64,000 nucleotides of DNA, taken from Burkholderia aenigmatica. Lineage in GTDB: Bacteria; Pseudomonadota; Gammaproteobacteria; Burkholderiales; Burkholderiaceae. The position numbers and the translations under genes were made by a program. The stretch is taken from NCBI RefSeq assembly GCF_902499175.1, contig NZ_CABVQC010000032.1, forward strand, positions 1 through 64,000, in the 5' to 3' direction. Under the pieces are notes generated by a model, which was not told the origin of the DNA, searched no databases, and was given only the letters and a program-made list of their open reading frames with translations. Position 1 is the stretch's first letter. Every line of letters begins with the position of its first letter. Below are positions 7,625 through 18,603 of this stretch, piece by piece.

Positions 7625-9127
7625 ATGAAGCCGATCTGGATAGTAGACGACGACCAATCGATCCGCTGGGTGCTTGAAAAGGCGCTCGCCCGGGACAGCT
7701 TCGCGACGAAGAGCTTCGCGAACGTGCGTGACGCGCTGGCCGCGCTCGACCACGAGACGCCGCAGGTGCTCGTATCCGATATCCGGATGCCGGGCGGCTC
7801 GGGCCTCGAGTTGCTGCAGGCGATGCACGAGCGCCTGCCGGGCCTGCCCGTCATCATCATGACGGCGTTCTCCGATCTCGACAGCGCCGTCGCGGCGTTC
7901 CAGGGCGGCGCGTTCGAGTATCTCGCGAAGCCGTTCGACGTCGACAAGGCGGTCGAGCTGATCCGTCGCGCGGTGGAGGAAAGCCTGCGCGGCGGCGCGC
8001 CGCAGGACGAGCGCGTGGCCGAGGCGCCCGAGATGCTCGGCCAGGCACCGGCGATGCAGGACATGTTCCGCGCGATCGGCCGCCTGTCGCACTCGGCCGC
8101 GACCGTGCTGATCACCGGCGAATCGGGCACCGGCAAGGAGCTCGTCGCGCGTGCGCTGCACCGCCACAGCCCGCGCGCGAACGGGCCGTTCATCGCGCTG
8201 AACACCGCGGCGATTCCGAAGGACCTGCTCGAATCCGAGCTGTTCGGCCATGAGCGCGGCGCGTTCACCGGCGCGCAGACCACACGGCAGGGCCGCTTCG
8301 AGCAGGCCGAGAACGGCACGCTGTTCCTCGACGAAATCGGCGACATGCCGTTCGACCTGCAGACGCGCCTGTTGCGCGTGCTGTCGGATGGGCAGTTCTA
8401 CCGTGTCGGCGGGCACAACCCGCTGCGCGCGAACGTGCGCGTGATCGCCGCGACGCACCAGAATCTCGAATCGCGTGTACGGCAGGGGCTGTTCCGCGAG
8501 GATCTTTACCACCGGCTCAACGTGATCCGGCTGCGCCTGCCGCCGCTGCGCGAACGCAGCGAGGACATCGCGCTGCTCACGCGCCACTTCCTGCAGAAGA
8601 GCGCGCGCGATCTCGGCGTCGAGCCGAAGCGCGTGTCCGACGAAGCGCTGGCTTATCTCACGTCGCTGGCATTTCCCGGCAACGTGCGCCAGCTCGAGAA
8701 CCTCGCGAACTGGCTGACCGTGATGGCGCCCGCGCAGACGGTCGAGATCAAGGACATGCCGCCCGATCTCGTGCCGGCCGGCGCGCCGGTGGTTGCGATG
8801 GGCGACGGTGTCGATGCGCACGGCAGCGGTGGCGACACGGCGCTCGGTGCAGCACCGGTGGTGTCGGCGCCTGTCGCGGCCGCGCCGAACGGCGGTGTGC
8901 CGGCCGGCTATCCGCTGTGGGAGCACGGCCTGCGCACCGAGGTTGCACGGCTGTTGCGCGAGAACTCGGCCGACGTGATGGACGAGCTCGCACGCCGCTT
9001 CGAGGCGGCCGTGATCCGCGAGGCGCTCGACTTCACGCGCGGCCGCAAGGTCGAGGCCGCGGAGCGGCTCGGCATCGGCCGCAACACGATCACGCGCAAG
9101 ATCCAGGAACTCCATCTGGAGCCCTGA
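7625..9127 (+). CDS. ntrC: Nitrogen regulation response regulator NtrC
   Basis: A 500-residue sigma-54 enhancer-binding protein. The receiver domain (about 1-120) has the acidic pair in IVDDDQ and the phosphoacceptor Asp52 in VSDIRMPG. The central AAA+ domain has Walker A GESGTGKE, the sigma-54-contact loop GAFTGA, and Walker B GTLFLDEIGDMP. An alanine/glycine-rich linker of about 45 residues (near 380-425) precedes the C-terminal Fis-type helix-turn-helix (EAAERLGIGRNTITRKIQEL). It activates RpoN promoters, very probably including the one at 4733. A 12-bp hairpin follows the gene. Confidence 0.96.
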   Translation: MKPIWIVDDDQSIRWVLEKALARDSFATKSFANVRDALAALDHETPQVLVSDIRMPGGSGLELLQAMHERLPGLPVIIMTAFSDLDSAVAAFQGGAFEYLAKPFDVDKAVELIRRAVEESLRGGAPQDERVAEAPEMLGQAPAMQDMFRAIGRLSHSAATVLITGESGTGKELVARALHRHSPRANGPFIALNTAAIPKDLLESELFGHERGAFTGAQTTRQGRFEQAENGTLFLDEIGDMPFDLQTRLLRVLSDGQFYRVGGHNPLRANVRVIAATHQNLESRVRQGLFREDLYHRLNVIRLRLPPLRERSEDIALLTRHFLQKSARDLGVEPKRVSDEALAYLTSLAFPGNVRQLENLANWLTVMAPAQTVEIKDMPPDLVPAGAPVVAMGDGVDAHGSGGDTALGAAPVVSAPVAAAPNGGVPAGYPLWEHGLRTEVARLLRENSADVMDELARRFEAAVIREALDFTRGRKVEAAERLGIGRNTITRKIQELHLEP

Positions 9128-9136
9128 GCACGATTT

Positions 9137-9165
9137 GCGGCATGCGCGGGCATCGCGCATGCCGC
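9137..9165 (+). terminator. Hairpin after ntrC
   Basis: A perfect 12-bp stem (GCGGCATGCGCG / CGCGCATGCCGC) with a 5-base loop, ten bases after the ntrC stop. It lacks a T-run. It is likely a transcript-end structure separating ntrC from the peptidase gene. Confidence 0.5.
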
Positions 9166-9216
9166 GATCGGACATAATCGCGGTTTGCATGCCGTTTGCC
9201 ATTCCGCCTATCCGCA

Positions 9217-11331
9217 ATGTCCGATTCTTTCCGCTGGCCCGCCGGGGCCGACCCGTTCCGTTTCCTCGAAGCGCTCGACAGCAAGCGCGCCCGCACGTGG
9301 GTCGACGAGCAGAATGCGCGCACACGTGCCGCGCTGCGTGACGACGACGCGTATCGCGCGCTGACGGCGCGCCTCGCCAAAGCGTACCTGCCGCGCGAAC
9401 GCCCGGTGATTCCGACCCGCTGGCGCGACTGGGCCTACGACCTGTGGCAGGACGATCTCCATCCGAAGGGGCTGTGGCGCCGCACGCGCTGGGACGACTG
9501 GCGCGCGGGCAAACCGGCGTGGGAAACGCTGCTCGACGTCGACGCGCTTGGTGCGGAAGAGGCCGAGTCGTGGGTGTTCGAGCAGGACGCGATCCTGTAT
9601 CCGGACGGCGATCGCGCGCTGCTGTCGCTGTCGCCGGGCGGTGCCGACGCGGTCGTCGTGCGCGAATTCGATCTCGTCGAACGGCGTTTCGTCGACGGCG
9701 GCTTCACGATCGACGAGCCGGGGCATCACACGGTCGGCTGGATCGATCGCGATACCGTCTACGTGAGCTGGGATCGCGGCGAGGCGCATGCGACCGCGGC
9801 CGGTTATCCGTATGAAGCGCGGCGCTGGGTGCGTGGCACGGCGCTCGCCGATGCGCCCGTCGTCTTCCGAGGCGAACCCGACGACATCAGCGCGGGCGCG
9901 GGATTCGATCCGATCGACAACCGCCACGTCGCGTGGCGCAGCGTCGACTTTTTCGACGCGCATGCGTACCGGCTGACCGACGCGGGCGAGTGGGCGCGCT
10001 ACGACGTGCCGACCCATGTCGAGGTCTGGTTCTGGGAAGGCTGGCTCGTGCTGGAGCCGCGTCTCGACTGGGATTGCGATGGCGTGCGCCATGCGGGCGG
10101 CTCGCTGCTCGCGATTCGCGAGCAGGCGTTCCTGGCCGGGTCGCGCGAACTCACGACGCTGTTCGCGCCGCAACCGTCGACGTCCGCGTGCACGTGGACC
10201 CACACGCGCACGACGCTGATCGCGAGCTGGCTCGACGACGTGCACAACCGCACGATGCTGTGGCAGCCGAGCCAGGCCGACGACGGCACGTGGACGTGGG
10301 CGGCTCGACCGTTCGAGTGGCCGGGGCCGGCCGATGCGCAGATCGACGTCGAGCCCGTCGAATCGACGCTGAACGACGAGATTTACGTGGACGTCGATAC
10401 CTATCTCGATCCGCCCGAATGTTGGCTGGCCGATCTTGCCGATCGCGCGGACGATGCGCCATCGCGCCGCGTGCTGCTCGACCGGCCGCCGGTGCAGTTC
10501 GACGCGGCCGGGCTCGTCGTGCGCCGCGCGAGCGCGCGCTCGCAAGACGGCACGATGGTGCCGTACACGCTGATCGGGCCGCGCGATGCACTCGACGTGG
10601 CCGATGGTGCCGCGCGTGTCGCGCGGCCGTGCCTGCTGTCGGGCTATGGCGGTTTTGCGATCCCGAACCTGCCGGGCTACAGCGATGCGTTCGGTATCGG
10701 GTGGCTCGAGCGCGGCGGCGTGATGGCGTTCGCGCACATCCGCGGCGGCGGCGAGTTCGGGCCGCGCTGGCACGTCGATGCGCAGCGCGAACATCGCCAG
10801 CGTTCGTTCGACGATTTCATCGCGGTGGCCGAGGATCTGGCCGCGACCGGCGTCACGACCGCCGCGCAGCTCGGCATCGAAGGCGGCAGCAACGGCGGGC
10901 TGCTGGTCGCGGCGTGCATGGTGCAGCGCCCGGAGTTGTTCGGCGCGGTGCTCTGCCGCGTACCGCTGCTCGACATGCGGCGCTATCCGAAGCTGCACGC
11001 GGGCGCCGCGTGGCTCGACGAATACGGCGACCCGGACGATCCGCACGAAGGCGCGGCGCTGGCCGCGTACTCGCCGTATCACCGTGTGCGCGAAGGCGTC
11101 GCGTTTCCGCCGCTACTGCTGACGACGTCGACGCGCGACGACCGTGTGCATCCCGCGCATGCGCGCAAGATGGCCGCGCGCATGCATGCGCTCGGTCATG
11201 AACGGGTGTGGTACTGGGAGAACACCGATGGCGGCCACGGCAGCGCCGACGATCTGGAGCGCGCGGAAGCCGACGCGGCGGAATTCGGGTTCCTGTGGGC
11301 CCATCTCGGGCCGGCGCCCGCGCGGCGCTGA
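9217..11331 (+). CDS. S9 prolyl oligopeptidase family serine peptidase
   Basis: A 704-residue protein with the two-part layout of prolyl oligopeptidases: an N-terminal beta-propeller-like region (about 1-420) and a C-terminal alpha/beta-hydrolase domain. The nucleophile lies in GIEGGSNGGLL, the acid in TSTRDDRVHPAHA, and the base His in NTDGGHGSADD. No signal peptide is present, so it should cut short proline-containing peptides in the cytoplasm. The ATG at 9217 is preferred to an upstream TTG at 9196. The stop is only 19 bases from the stop of the convergent xthA gene. Its physiological substrate is unknown. Confidence 0.88.
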   Translation: MSDSFRWPAGADPFRFLEALDSKRARTWVDEQNARTRAALRDDDAYRALTARLAKAYLPRERPVIPTRWRDWAYDLWQDDLHPKGLWRRTRWDDWRAGKPAWETLLDVDALGAEEAESWVFEQDAILYPDGDRALLSLSPGGADAVVVREFDLVERRFVDGGFTIDEPGHHTVGWIDRDTVYVSWDRGEAHATAAGYPYEARRWVRGTALADAPVVFRGEPDDISAGAGFDPIDNRHVAWRSVDFFDAHAYRLTDAGEWARYDVPTHVEVWFWEGWLVLEPRLDWDCDGVRHAGGSLLAIREQAFLAGSRELTTLFAPQPSTSACTWTHTRTTLIASWLDDVHNRTMLWQPSQADDGTWTWAARPFEWPGPADAQIDVEPVESTLNDEIYVDVDTYLDPPECWLADLADRADDAPSRRVLLDRPPVQFDAAGLVVRRASARSQDGTMVPYTLIGPRDALDVADGAARVARPCLLSGYGGFAIPNLPGYSDAFGIGWLERGGVMAFAHIRGGGEFGPRWHVDAQREHRQRSFDDFIAVAEDLAATGVTTAAQLGIEGGSNGGLLVAACMVQRPELFGAVLCRVPLLDMRRYPKLHAGAAWLDEYGDPDDPHEGAALAAYSPYHRVREGVAFPPLLLTTSTRDDRVHPAHARKMAARMHALGHERVWYWENTDGGHGSADDLERAEADAAEFGFLWAHLGPAPARR

Positions 11332-11350
11332 GCGCGCGCGGGCTGTCCGA

Positions 11351-12127
11351 TCAGCCGACGACCGCGACGACGGGCGTGTGGTCGGACGGCTGTTCCCACG
11401 TGCGCGGCGTGCGATCGACTTCGCACGACGTGCACGTCTCGGCGAGTGCCGGCGACAGCAGCACGTGGTCGATGCGCAGCCCCGCGTTGCGACGGAACGC
11501 CATCATCCGGTAGTCCCACCACGTGAAGGTCTTCTCCGGCTGTTCGAAGCGGCGGAACGCATCGACGAAGCCGAGTTCGATCAGTTGCGCGAAGTGCGCG
11601 CGCTCCTGCGGCGACACGAGATTCTGGCCTTCCCATTTCGCGGGGTCGTGCACGTCGCGGTCTTCCGGCGCGATGTTGTAGTCGCCGAGCAGCGCGAGCT
11701 TCGGGTAGCGCTGCAGCTCGGTGCGCAGCCATGCCTGCAGCGCGTCGAGCCATTGCATCTTGTAGACGAACTTGTCGGAGTCGGGCGCCTGGCCGTTCGG
11801 GAAATACGCGGACACGATGCGCACGCCGTCGACCGTCGCAGCAACCACGCGCTGCTGCGGATCGTCGAAATCGGGGATGTTGCGCACGACGTCCGCTTCG
11901 TCGACGGACAGCGTGTCACGCGCGAGGATCGCGACGCCGTTGTAGGTCTTCTGGCCCGTGAACCAGCTGCGGTAGCCGGCGGCTTCCAGCTCGGCGCGCG
12001 GGAATTTCTCGTCCGGCAGCTTCAGTTCCTGCAGGCACAGCACGTCGGTTCCGCTTTGCGCGAGCCAGTCGAGCACATGCTGCTTGCGGACGTTAAGCGA
12101 GTTGACGTTCCAGGTGGCGATTTTCAT
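11351..12127 (-). CDS. xthA: Exodeoxyribonuclease III
   Basis: A 258-residue protein of the AP endonuclease/EEP family. It removes nucleotides from 3' ends and cuts at abasic sites in base-excision repair. Visible signatures: MKIATWNVNSLNVR at the N-terminus, LCLQELKLPD with the metal-binding Glu, NIAPEDRDVHDP, and the C-terminal RIDHVLLSPAL and SDHTPVVA with the catalytic Asp-His. The length is typical. It is convergent with the peptidase gene, and the tRNA gene lies about 180 bases upstream of its start in the opposite direction. Confidence 0.96.
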   Translation of the reverse strand: MKIATWNVNSLNVRKQHVLDWLAQSGTDVLCLQELKLPDEKFPRAELEAAGYRSWFTGQKTYNGVAILARDTLSVDEADVVRNIPDFDDPQQRVVAATVDGVRIVSAYFPNGQAPDSDKFVYKMQWLDALQAWLRTELQRYPKLALLGDYNIAPEDRDVHDPAKWEGQNLVSPQERAHFAQLIELGFVDAFRRFEQPEKTFTWWDYRMMAFRRNAGLRIDHVLLSPALAETCTSCEVDRTPRTWEQPSDHTPVVAVVG

Positions 12128-12268
12128 GAACGGGAGTGTGCGTGCGGGGTGAATGCGAAGGCCGCCATCTTACCGCGAGCACGCGATGCGAACGCGCGCA
12201 TCGTGCGGGGCGGGGAGGCGCCGCGCGCCGCTGTTCCGATGAACGGAGAAGAAATTGTGACAAATGTG

Positions 12269-12297
12269 TTGACGTGAGTGCTCCCTCACCCTATAAT
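12269..12297 (+). promoter_or_regulatory. Sigma-70 promoter of the initiator tRNA
   Basis: TTGACG and TATAAT are separated by exactly 17 bases, close to perfect sigma-70 consensus. The element ends 12 bases before the mature 5' end of the tRNA. Between the xthA start and this promoter I see no other feature. Confidence 0.88.
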
Positions 12298-12309
12298 TTA
12301 TTTCTCTGA

Positions 12310-12386
<77 letters not shown>

Positions 12387-12440
12387 AGCACACCAGGCGA
12401 TGTGCAGCGCAAGTGACCGATGCGCGCTTCGTCGACAAGG

Positions 12441-12464
12441 ACCCGGCCCCGTGCCGGGTTTTTT
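12441..12464 (+). terminator. Intrinsic terminator after tRNA-fMet
   Basis: A 7-bp stem (ACCCGGC / GCCGGGT) with a 5-base loop is followed by six Ts, 54 bases past the tRNA 3' end. A textbook Rho-independent terminator. Confidence 0.88.
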
Positions 12465-12537
12465 GTTTTCCGGCGCCGAAACGCGATGCGGCGCGCCGCA
12501 TGCGCGGGCCCGTGCAGATCTGCCGGGCCCTTTCCGA

Positions 12538-14025
12538 TCAGCGCGTGCCGTCGGGCGCCGCGTCCGGTTGCTTATCGGTATCGCGGCTGCGCGCGAAGTC
12601 GACCAGATCCTTCGGATACACCAGCCGATCGCGCAGACTGCTGTCGTCGAGCGCCAGCAGATAGGCCGCCGCGGCCGCTTCGACGGCCCAATAGCCGAAA
12701 TAGATTTTTCTGCCTTTGCCCTTCGCACCGACGTCGAGATGCCCGTCGTGCCACGTTGCGTCAAGCATCGCCGGATACCACGTGTCGAGATAGGCGGCGA
12801 TGTCGTCGATGCTTTCCGCCTTCGTGTCGCGGTAAAAGCTGAAGACGAGCGGACGATACGGGACGTCGTGGTACCACTGGTCGACATCGAAGCGGCCTTC
12901 GAACTCGTACGCAAGCAGGTCTTCGTACAGCGTATCGCGGGCGCGATAGGCGGGATCGAACATCGCGGCGATGCGCGGCAGCAGGTCGCGGCGATGCAGC
13001 AGGTAACAGAAACCGATCAGTTGCATCACGGTCTCATAGTCTTCGATGCTGTCGAACCACAGTGGCGGCTGGCGATCGTTTTCCTCGTGCGCGCGGCACG
13101 CGTCGGTGCAGCGCTCGTACGCGGCGATCACCGGTTCGAGTGCATCGCGCAGCAGCGTCAGGTCCATGCCGCTCGTGTACATGAGCAGGAAGCGCGGGTA
13201 GTAACCGGACACGAGATGGCGTGCGGTCAGCGCCTTCTGTTCGTTTTCGGTGCTGCCCACCGGCGAGATGTTTTCCGACCAGTACGCGACGCGCTCGTCC
13301 AGATACGGCTGCAGCCAGTCGAAATAGTCCTCGCTCAGGAATCGCTGGCGCCGCTTCGCACGAAACGCATCGGAGCCGCTGGCGTCGCAGCGCAGGTCGT
13401 CGGCCGACAGTCCGCCCGACGCGACGAAATCGTCGTAGGTCGTGTCGCGAGGCGGCTGCTGTCGCGAGAAGTACGCGTGAGACAAGCCGCCGAAGCCGAA
13501 TCCCCAGACCCAGTCGCCCGGCCCGTTGATCCCGAGCAAATGCCGTACGCCTCGCGCGTCGTTGGCTGCGATGCACGCCTGTATCTGCGTCCAGGTCGCG
13601 TGGCAGGATTCGCGCGTGGTCGCGATGAAGTCGTCATCGTCGGACAGCCACGACAACTCGTCGAGATTGGCCGAAAAGCCCGCAGGCTCGCCGTTTTCCG
13701 TCAGTCGCGCCGCCTGCTCGCCGAGGTACCGGGCTGCGCCGTCGAGCTGACGTGCCAGCCACGGTGTCTCGCCGCGCCGCGCATGCCGTCCAAGGAAGGT
13801 GGAGAGCGTACCCAGCCGCGCCACGGCGGCGTCGGCATCGCTGGTCAGGTTGTCGGTGCCCGCATCGCCGAATACGCGCTGATCGGCGATCGCCGTGCCT
13901 CGGGCACCGTCGGCCAGCAGGATGCGCCACAGGGTCGGAAAGTGGTTGTTGGCCTCGGCGACCTGGGTCATGCGCGCGCCGTTGCCCGAGTTGCTCCGAA
14001 GATACAGCCATGCGCGATTTCCCAT
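12538..14025 (-). CDS. Orphan PoNi-type (DUF1910/DUF1911) immunity protein with extra N-terminal domain
   Basis: This 495-residue protein has a C-terminal half matching PoNi, the immunity family that protects against PoNe-type DNase toxins of contact-dependent or type VI systems. The PoNi N-terminal part is about residues 222-315 (SEDYFDWLQPYLDERVAYW). The DUF1911 part is about 327-478, with YEDLLAYEFEGRFDVDQWY and the diagnostic YFGYWAVEAAAAAYLLALDD and YPKDLVDFAR. Residues 1-200 form a separate domain starting MGNRAWLYL, which I recall as a DUF7822-like family. No toxin gene, VgrG, PAAR or Rhs sequence lies nearby, so it is an orphan. It sits between the tRNA-fMet terminator and a racemase gene. 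The immunity role is inferred from family membership. Confidence 0.82.
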   Translation of the reverse strand: MGNRAWLYLRSNSGNGARMTQVAEANNHFPTLWRILLADGARGTAIADQRVFGDAGTDNLTSDADAAVARLGTLSTFLGRHARRGETPWLARQLDGAARYLGEQAARLTENGEPAGFSANLDELSWLSDDDDFIATTRESCHATWTQIQACIAANDARGVRHLLGINGPGDWVWGFGFGGLSHAYFSRQQPPRDTTYDDFVASGGLSADDLRCDASGSDAFRAKRRQRFLSEDYFDWLQPYLDERVAYWSENISPVGSTENEQKALTARHLVSGYYPRFLLMYTSGMDLTLLRDALEPVIAAYERCTDACRAHEENDRQPPLWFDSIEDYETVMQLIGFCYLLHRRDLLPRIAAMFDPAYRARDTLYEDLLAYEFEGRFDVDQWYHDVPYRPLVFSFYRDTKAESIDDIAAYLDTWYPAMLDATWHDGHLDVGAKGKGRKIYFGYWAVEAAAAAYLLALDDSSLRDRLVYPKDLVDFARSRDTDKQPDAAPDGTR

Positions 14026-14222
14026 GCGGCGAATCGTCCTGATCAGGTGAGGTAGGGTCGAGGTCGATATCCTAACAAGCGGTTCGGCGCAATGCGTCGC
14101 GAACGCTTGGCCGCATGCGTCGAGGTTCGTCCGCCGGCTGGTCGGGAGCGGATCGATCGTGTATGCGGCAGGCCGCGGATTTCAGTGAAGCCGCTGCATC
14201 GGTGGCACGTGCCGCGTGCGTG

Positions 14223-14915
14223 TCAGCGCGCCGCCCACTCGACCGCCGCCTTCGCATGCAGCGCGGTCGTATCGAACACCGGCAGCGGCGAATCGTCCGC
14301 GCCGATCAGCAGCGTGATTTCCGTGCAGCCGAGGATCACCGCCTGCGCGCCGCGTTGCGCGAGCGTATCGATGATTCGCACATACGTCGCGCGCGATTCC
14401 GGCGAGACGATGCCGTGGCACAGCTCGTCGTAGATGATCCGGTGCGCGTCGTCGCGACCGCTTTCGTCGGGCACGAGCACGTCGAGGCCGAACTTCTCGC
14501 GCAGCCGCTCCGCGTAGAACGGCAACTCCATCGTATAGCGCGTGCCGAGCAGCGCGACGCGCTCGACGCCCGCCTCGCGCAGCGCCGAGCCGGTCGGATC
14601 GGCGATATGCAGGAATGGCAGCGTCACCGCGGCTTCGATCGCGTCGTGGACGCGATGCATCGTATTGGTCGTCAGCACGACGAGATCGGCGCCGGCCGCT
14701 TCGAGCTGTCGCGCGGCGTCGGCCATCCGTTCGCCGAGCGCGGCCCAGTCGTGCGTGCGTTGCAGCGCTTCGATCTCCGCGAAATCGACCGTGACCAGCA
14801 CGCTCTTCGCATTGTGGTGGCCGCCGTGCAGCGTCTTCGAATGGCGATTGATCATCCGGTAATACTCGGCCGACGATTCCCAGCTCATTCCGCCGATCAG
14901 TCCGATCGTCTTCAT
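14223..14915 (-). CDS. Aspartate/glutamate racemase family protein (YgeA-like)
   Basis: A 230-residue protein opening with KTIGLIGGMSWESSAEYY, the standard start of the Asp/Glu racemase family. The second catalytic Cys is in VILGCTEITLL. The first catalytic position is Thr in VLTTNTMHRV rather than Cys; the known E. coli YgeA racemase uses the same Thr/Cys pairing, so this is probably an active broad-range amino-acid racemase of that subgroup. ALLGTRYTMELPFY and LPVFDTTALHA are also family-typical. It is divergent from dinB, with about 227 bases between starts. Confidence 0.87.
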   Translation of the reverse strand: MKTIGLIGGMSWESSAEYYRMINRHSKTLHGGHHNAKSVLVTVDFAEIEALQRTHDWAALGERMADAARQLEAAGADLVVLTTNTMHRVHDAIEAAVTLPFLHIADPTGSALREAGVERVALLGTRYTMELPFYAERLREKFGLDVLVPDESGRDDAHRIIYDELCHGIVSPESRATYVRIIDTLAQRGAQAVILGCTEITLLIGADDSPLPVFDTTALHAKAAVEWAAR

Positions 14916-15038
14916 CCGTCACCTGTGCGTTTCGTGTATTGCGGCTGACGAGTATAGGCGCCGCTGTCCGCGCCCGGCCGGTACGATCCGCGCAAAGCGG
15001 GCCGGTACGGCGCCGCCGGGCATGGCCGCACGCGACAG

Positions 15039-15067
15039 TTGAAACCGGCACTGTGTTTTTGTACAGT
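15039..15067 (+). promoter_or_regulatory. dinB promoter overlapping the LexA box
   Basis: TTGAAA at 15039-15044 and TACAGT at 15062-15067 are 17 bases apart, a good sigma-70 promoter. The -10 lies inside the LexA box, so repressor binding would exclude polymerase. Transcription would start near 15074. Confidence 0.72.
15051..15066. promoter_or_regulatory. LexA (SOS) box
   Basis: CTGT-GTTTTTGT-ACAG is an exact match to the CTGT-N8-ACAG core of the proteobacterial SOS operator, flanked by A and TA as usual. It places dinB under LexA/RecA control. Confidence 0.88.
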
Positions 15068-15142
15068 ATCGGCACCGTGAACCCGACCATCATTCCGCCT
15101 GCCGATCCGCACGCGCCGCCGCCGGGCGACGCGCTGCCGCGC

Positions 15143-16216
15143 ATGCGCAAGATCATCCATTGCGATTGCGACTGCTTCTACGCGTCGGTCGAGATGCGCG
15201 ACGACCCGTCGCTGCGCAACCGGCCGCTCGCGGTCGGCGGCCGGCCCGACCAGCGCGGCGTGATCGCGACCTGCAACTACGAGGCGCGGCGCTACGGTGT
15301 GCATTCGGCGATGTCGTCGGCGCTGGCGATGCGCAAGTGTCCGGACCTGCTGATCTTGCCGACCGCGATGGACAAGTACCGCGCGGCGTCGCGGCAGATC
15401 ATGGCGATCTATCGCGACTACACGCCCGACGTCGAGCCGCTGTCCCTCGACGAGGCGTACCTCGACGTCAGCGGGTCCGAGCGGTGCCAGGGCAGCGCGA
15501 CGCTGATTGCGCGCGAGATCCGCCAGCGCGTGTACGACACGGTCGGCGTGACCGTGTCGGCCGGCGTCGCGCCGAACAAGTTCATCGCGAAGATCGCGTC
15601 CGACTGGAACAAGCCCGACGGGCTGTTCGTCGTGCGGCCGCACGAGATCGACGCGTTCGTCGCGGCGCTGCCGGTGCGCAAGCTGCACGGCGTCGGCAAG
15701 GTGACGGCCACGCGGCTCGACCGGCTCGGCATCCAGACCTGCGCGCAGTTGCGCGACTGGCCGCTGATCGACCTGCACCGCGAATTCGGCGCGTTCGGGC
15801 GGCGGTTGTACGAACTGTCGCGCGGGATCGACGAGCGGCCCGTGCAGGCCGATCAGGAGCGCAAGTCGGTCAGCGTCGAGACGACCTACGTGACCGACCT
15901 GACGACGCTCGAGCAGTGCGCGGAAGAAATCCGCCGGCTCGTCGTGCAACTCGATGCGCGGATTGTGCGGGCGGGTGCCGCGCGGTCGATCCGCAAGCTG
16001 TACGTGAAGATCCGCTTCGCCGATTTCCAGCGCACGACGGTCGAGTGCGTGGCCGACGCGACGAATGCGGACACCGCAGTCACACTGCTCGCGAAGGGGC
16101 TGCAACGGCGTGCGCAGGCGGTGCGGCTGCTGGGCGTCGGCGTGCGCATCGACGAAGATACGGCCGAGCGCCACGGGCAGTTTTCGCTGTTCGACGACGC
16201 ATCGCTCGCGCCATAA
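15143..16216 (+). CDS. dinB: DNA polymerase IV (translesion, Y family)
   Basis: A 357-residue Y-family polymerase that bypasses lesions at the cost of fidelity. MRKIIHCDCDCFYASVEMRD carries the two N-terminal metal-ligand Asp positions, LSLDEAYLDV the catalytic Asp-Glu pair, and SAGVAPNKFIAKIASDWNKPDG the conserved palm segment; the little-finger domain follows from about residue 235. The chosen ATG lines up with the E. coli start. A GTG at 15077 would add 22 residues (PADPHAPPPGDALPR region) and would be nearly leaderless relative to the promoter. SOS control is indicated by the LexA box. A bidirectional terminator separates it from prlC. Confidence 0.95.
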   Translation: MRKIIHCDCDCFYASVEMRDDPSLRNRPLAVGGRPDQRGVIATCNYEARRYGVHSAMSSALAMRKCPDLLILPTAMDKYRAASRQIMAIYRDYTPDVEPLSLDEAYLDVSGSERCQGSATLIAREIRQRVYDTVGVTVSAGVAPNKFIAKIASDWNKPDGLFVVRPHEIDAFVAALPVRKLHGVGKVTATRLDRLGIQTCAQLRDWPLIDLHREFGAFGRRLYELSRGIDERPVQADQERKSVSVETTYVTDLTTLEQCAEEIRRLVVQLDARIVRAGAARSIRKLYVKIRFADFQRTTVECVADATNADTAVTLLAKGLQRRAQAVRLLGVGVRIDEDTAERHGQFSLFDDASLAP

Positions 16217-16243
16217 AAAAGGCACCGCCGAAGCGGTGCCTTT
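16215..16243. terminator. Bidirectional terminator between dinB and prlC
   Basis: An 11-bp stem (AAAGGCACCGC / GCGGTGCCTTT) with a CGAA tetraloop. An A-run on the left serves prlC and a T-run on the right serves dinB. Confidence 0.82.
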
Positions 16244-16276
16244 GCTTACGTGCAGCCGAAAGGGCTGGTGGCGCGC

Positions 16277-18364
<2,088 letters not shown>

Positions 18365-18471
18365 AAGACTCCCTGTCTGTTGCCGGATGAACCGGAGTGA
18401 AAAGGGTAAGGCGCGCACGGCAACGCGGCGCCCGATATCGACATTATTGGGGCGCATCGCGCGCTTTCCAA

Positions 18472-18488
18472 TCGTTAGTTTCTAACGA
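18472..18488. repeat. Inverted repeat upstream of prlC
   Basis: TCGTTAG-TTT-CTAACGA is a perfect 7-bp inverted repeat with a 3-base centre. On the minus strand it lies just upstream of TTGGAA...AATAAT (17-base spacing), a plausible prlC promoter, so it may be an operator. No regulator is assigned. Confidence 0.4.
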
Positions 18489-18603
18489 CGCGATTGACGC
18501 AGGGTCGAATGCGGGGTGGGGAGCGCCAGGTGGCGCGACCGGCGCGGTGCGGCCGGCGAGACGCCGGCGCGCGGTTCCGCACGCCGGCTGAACAGGCAGG
18601 GGG

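Noticed and set aside
14597..14915. Racemase as inactive because the first catalytic Cys is Thr
   Set aside because: The YgeA subgroup is known to work with a Thr/Cys pair, so the change is expected.
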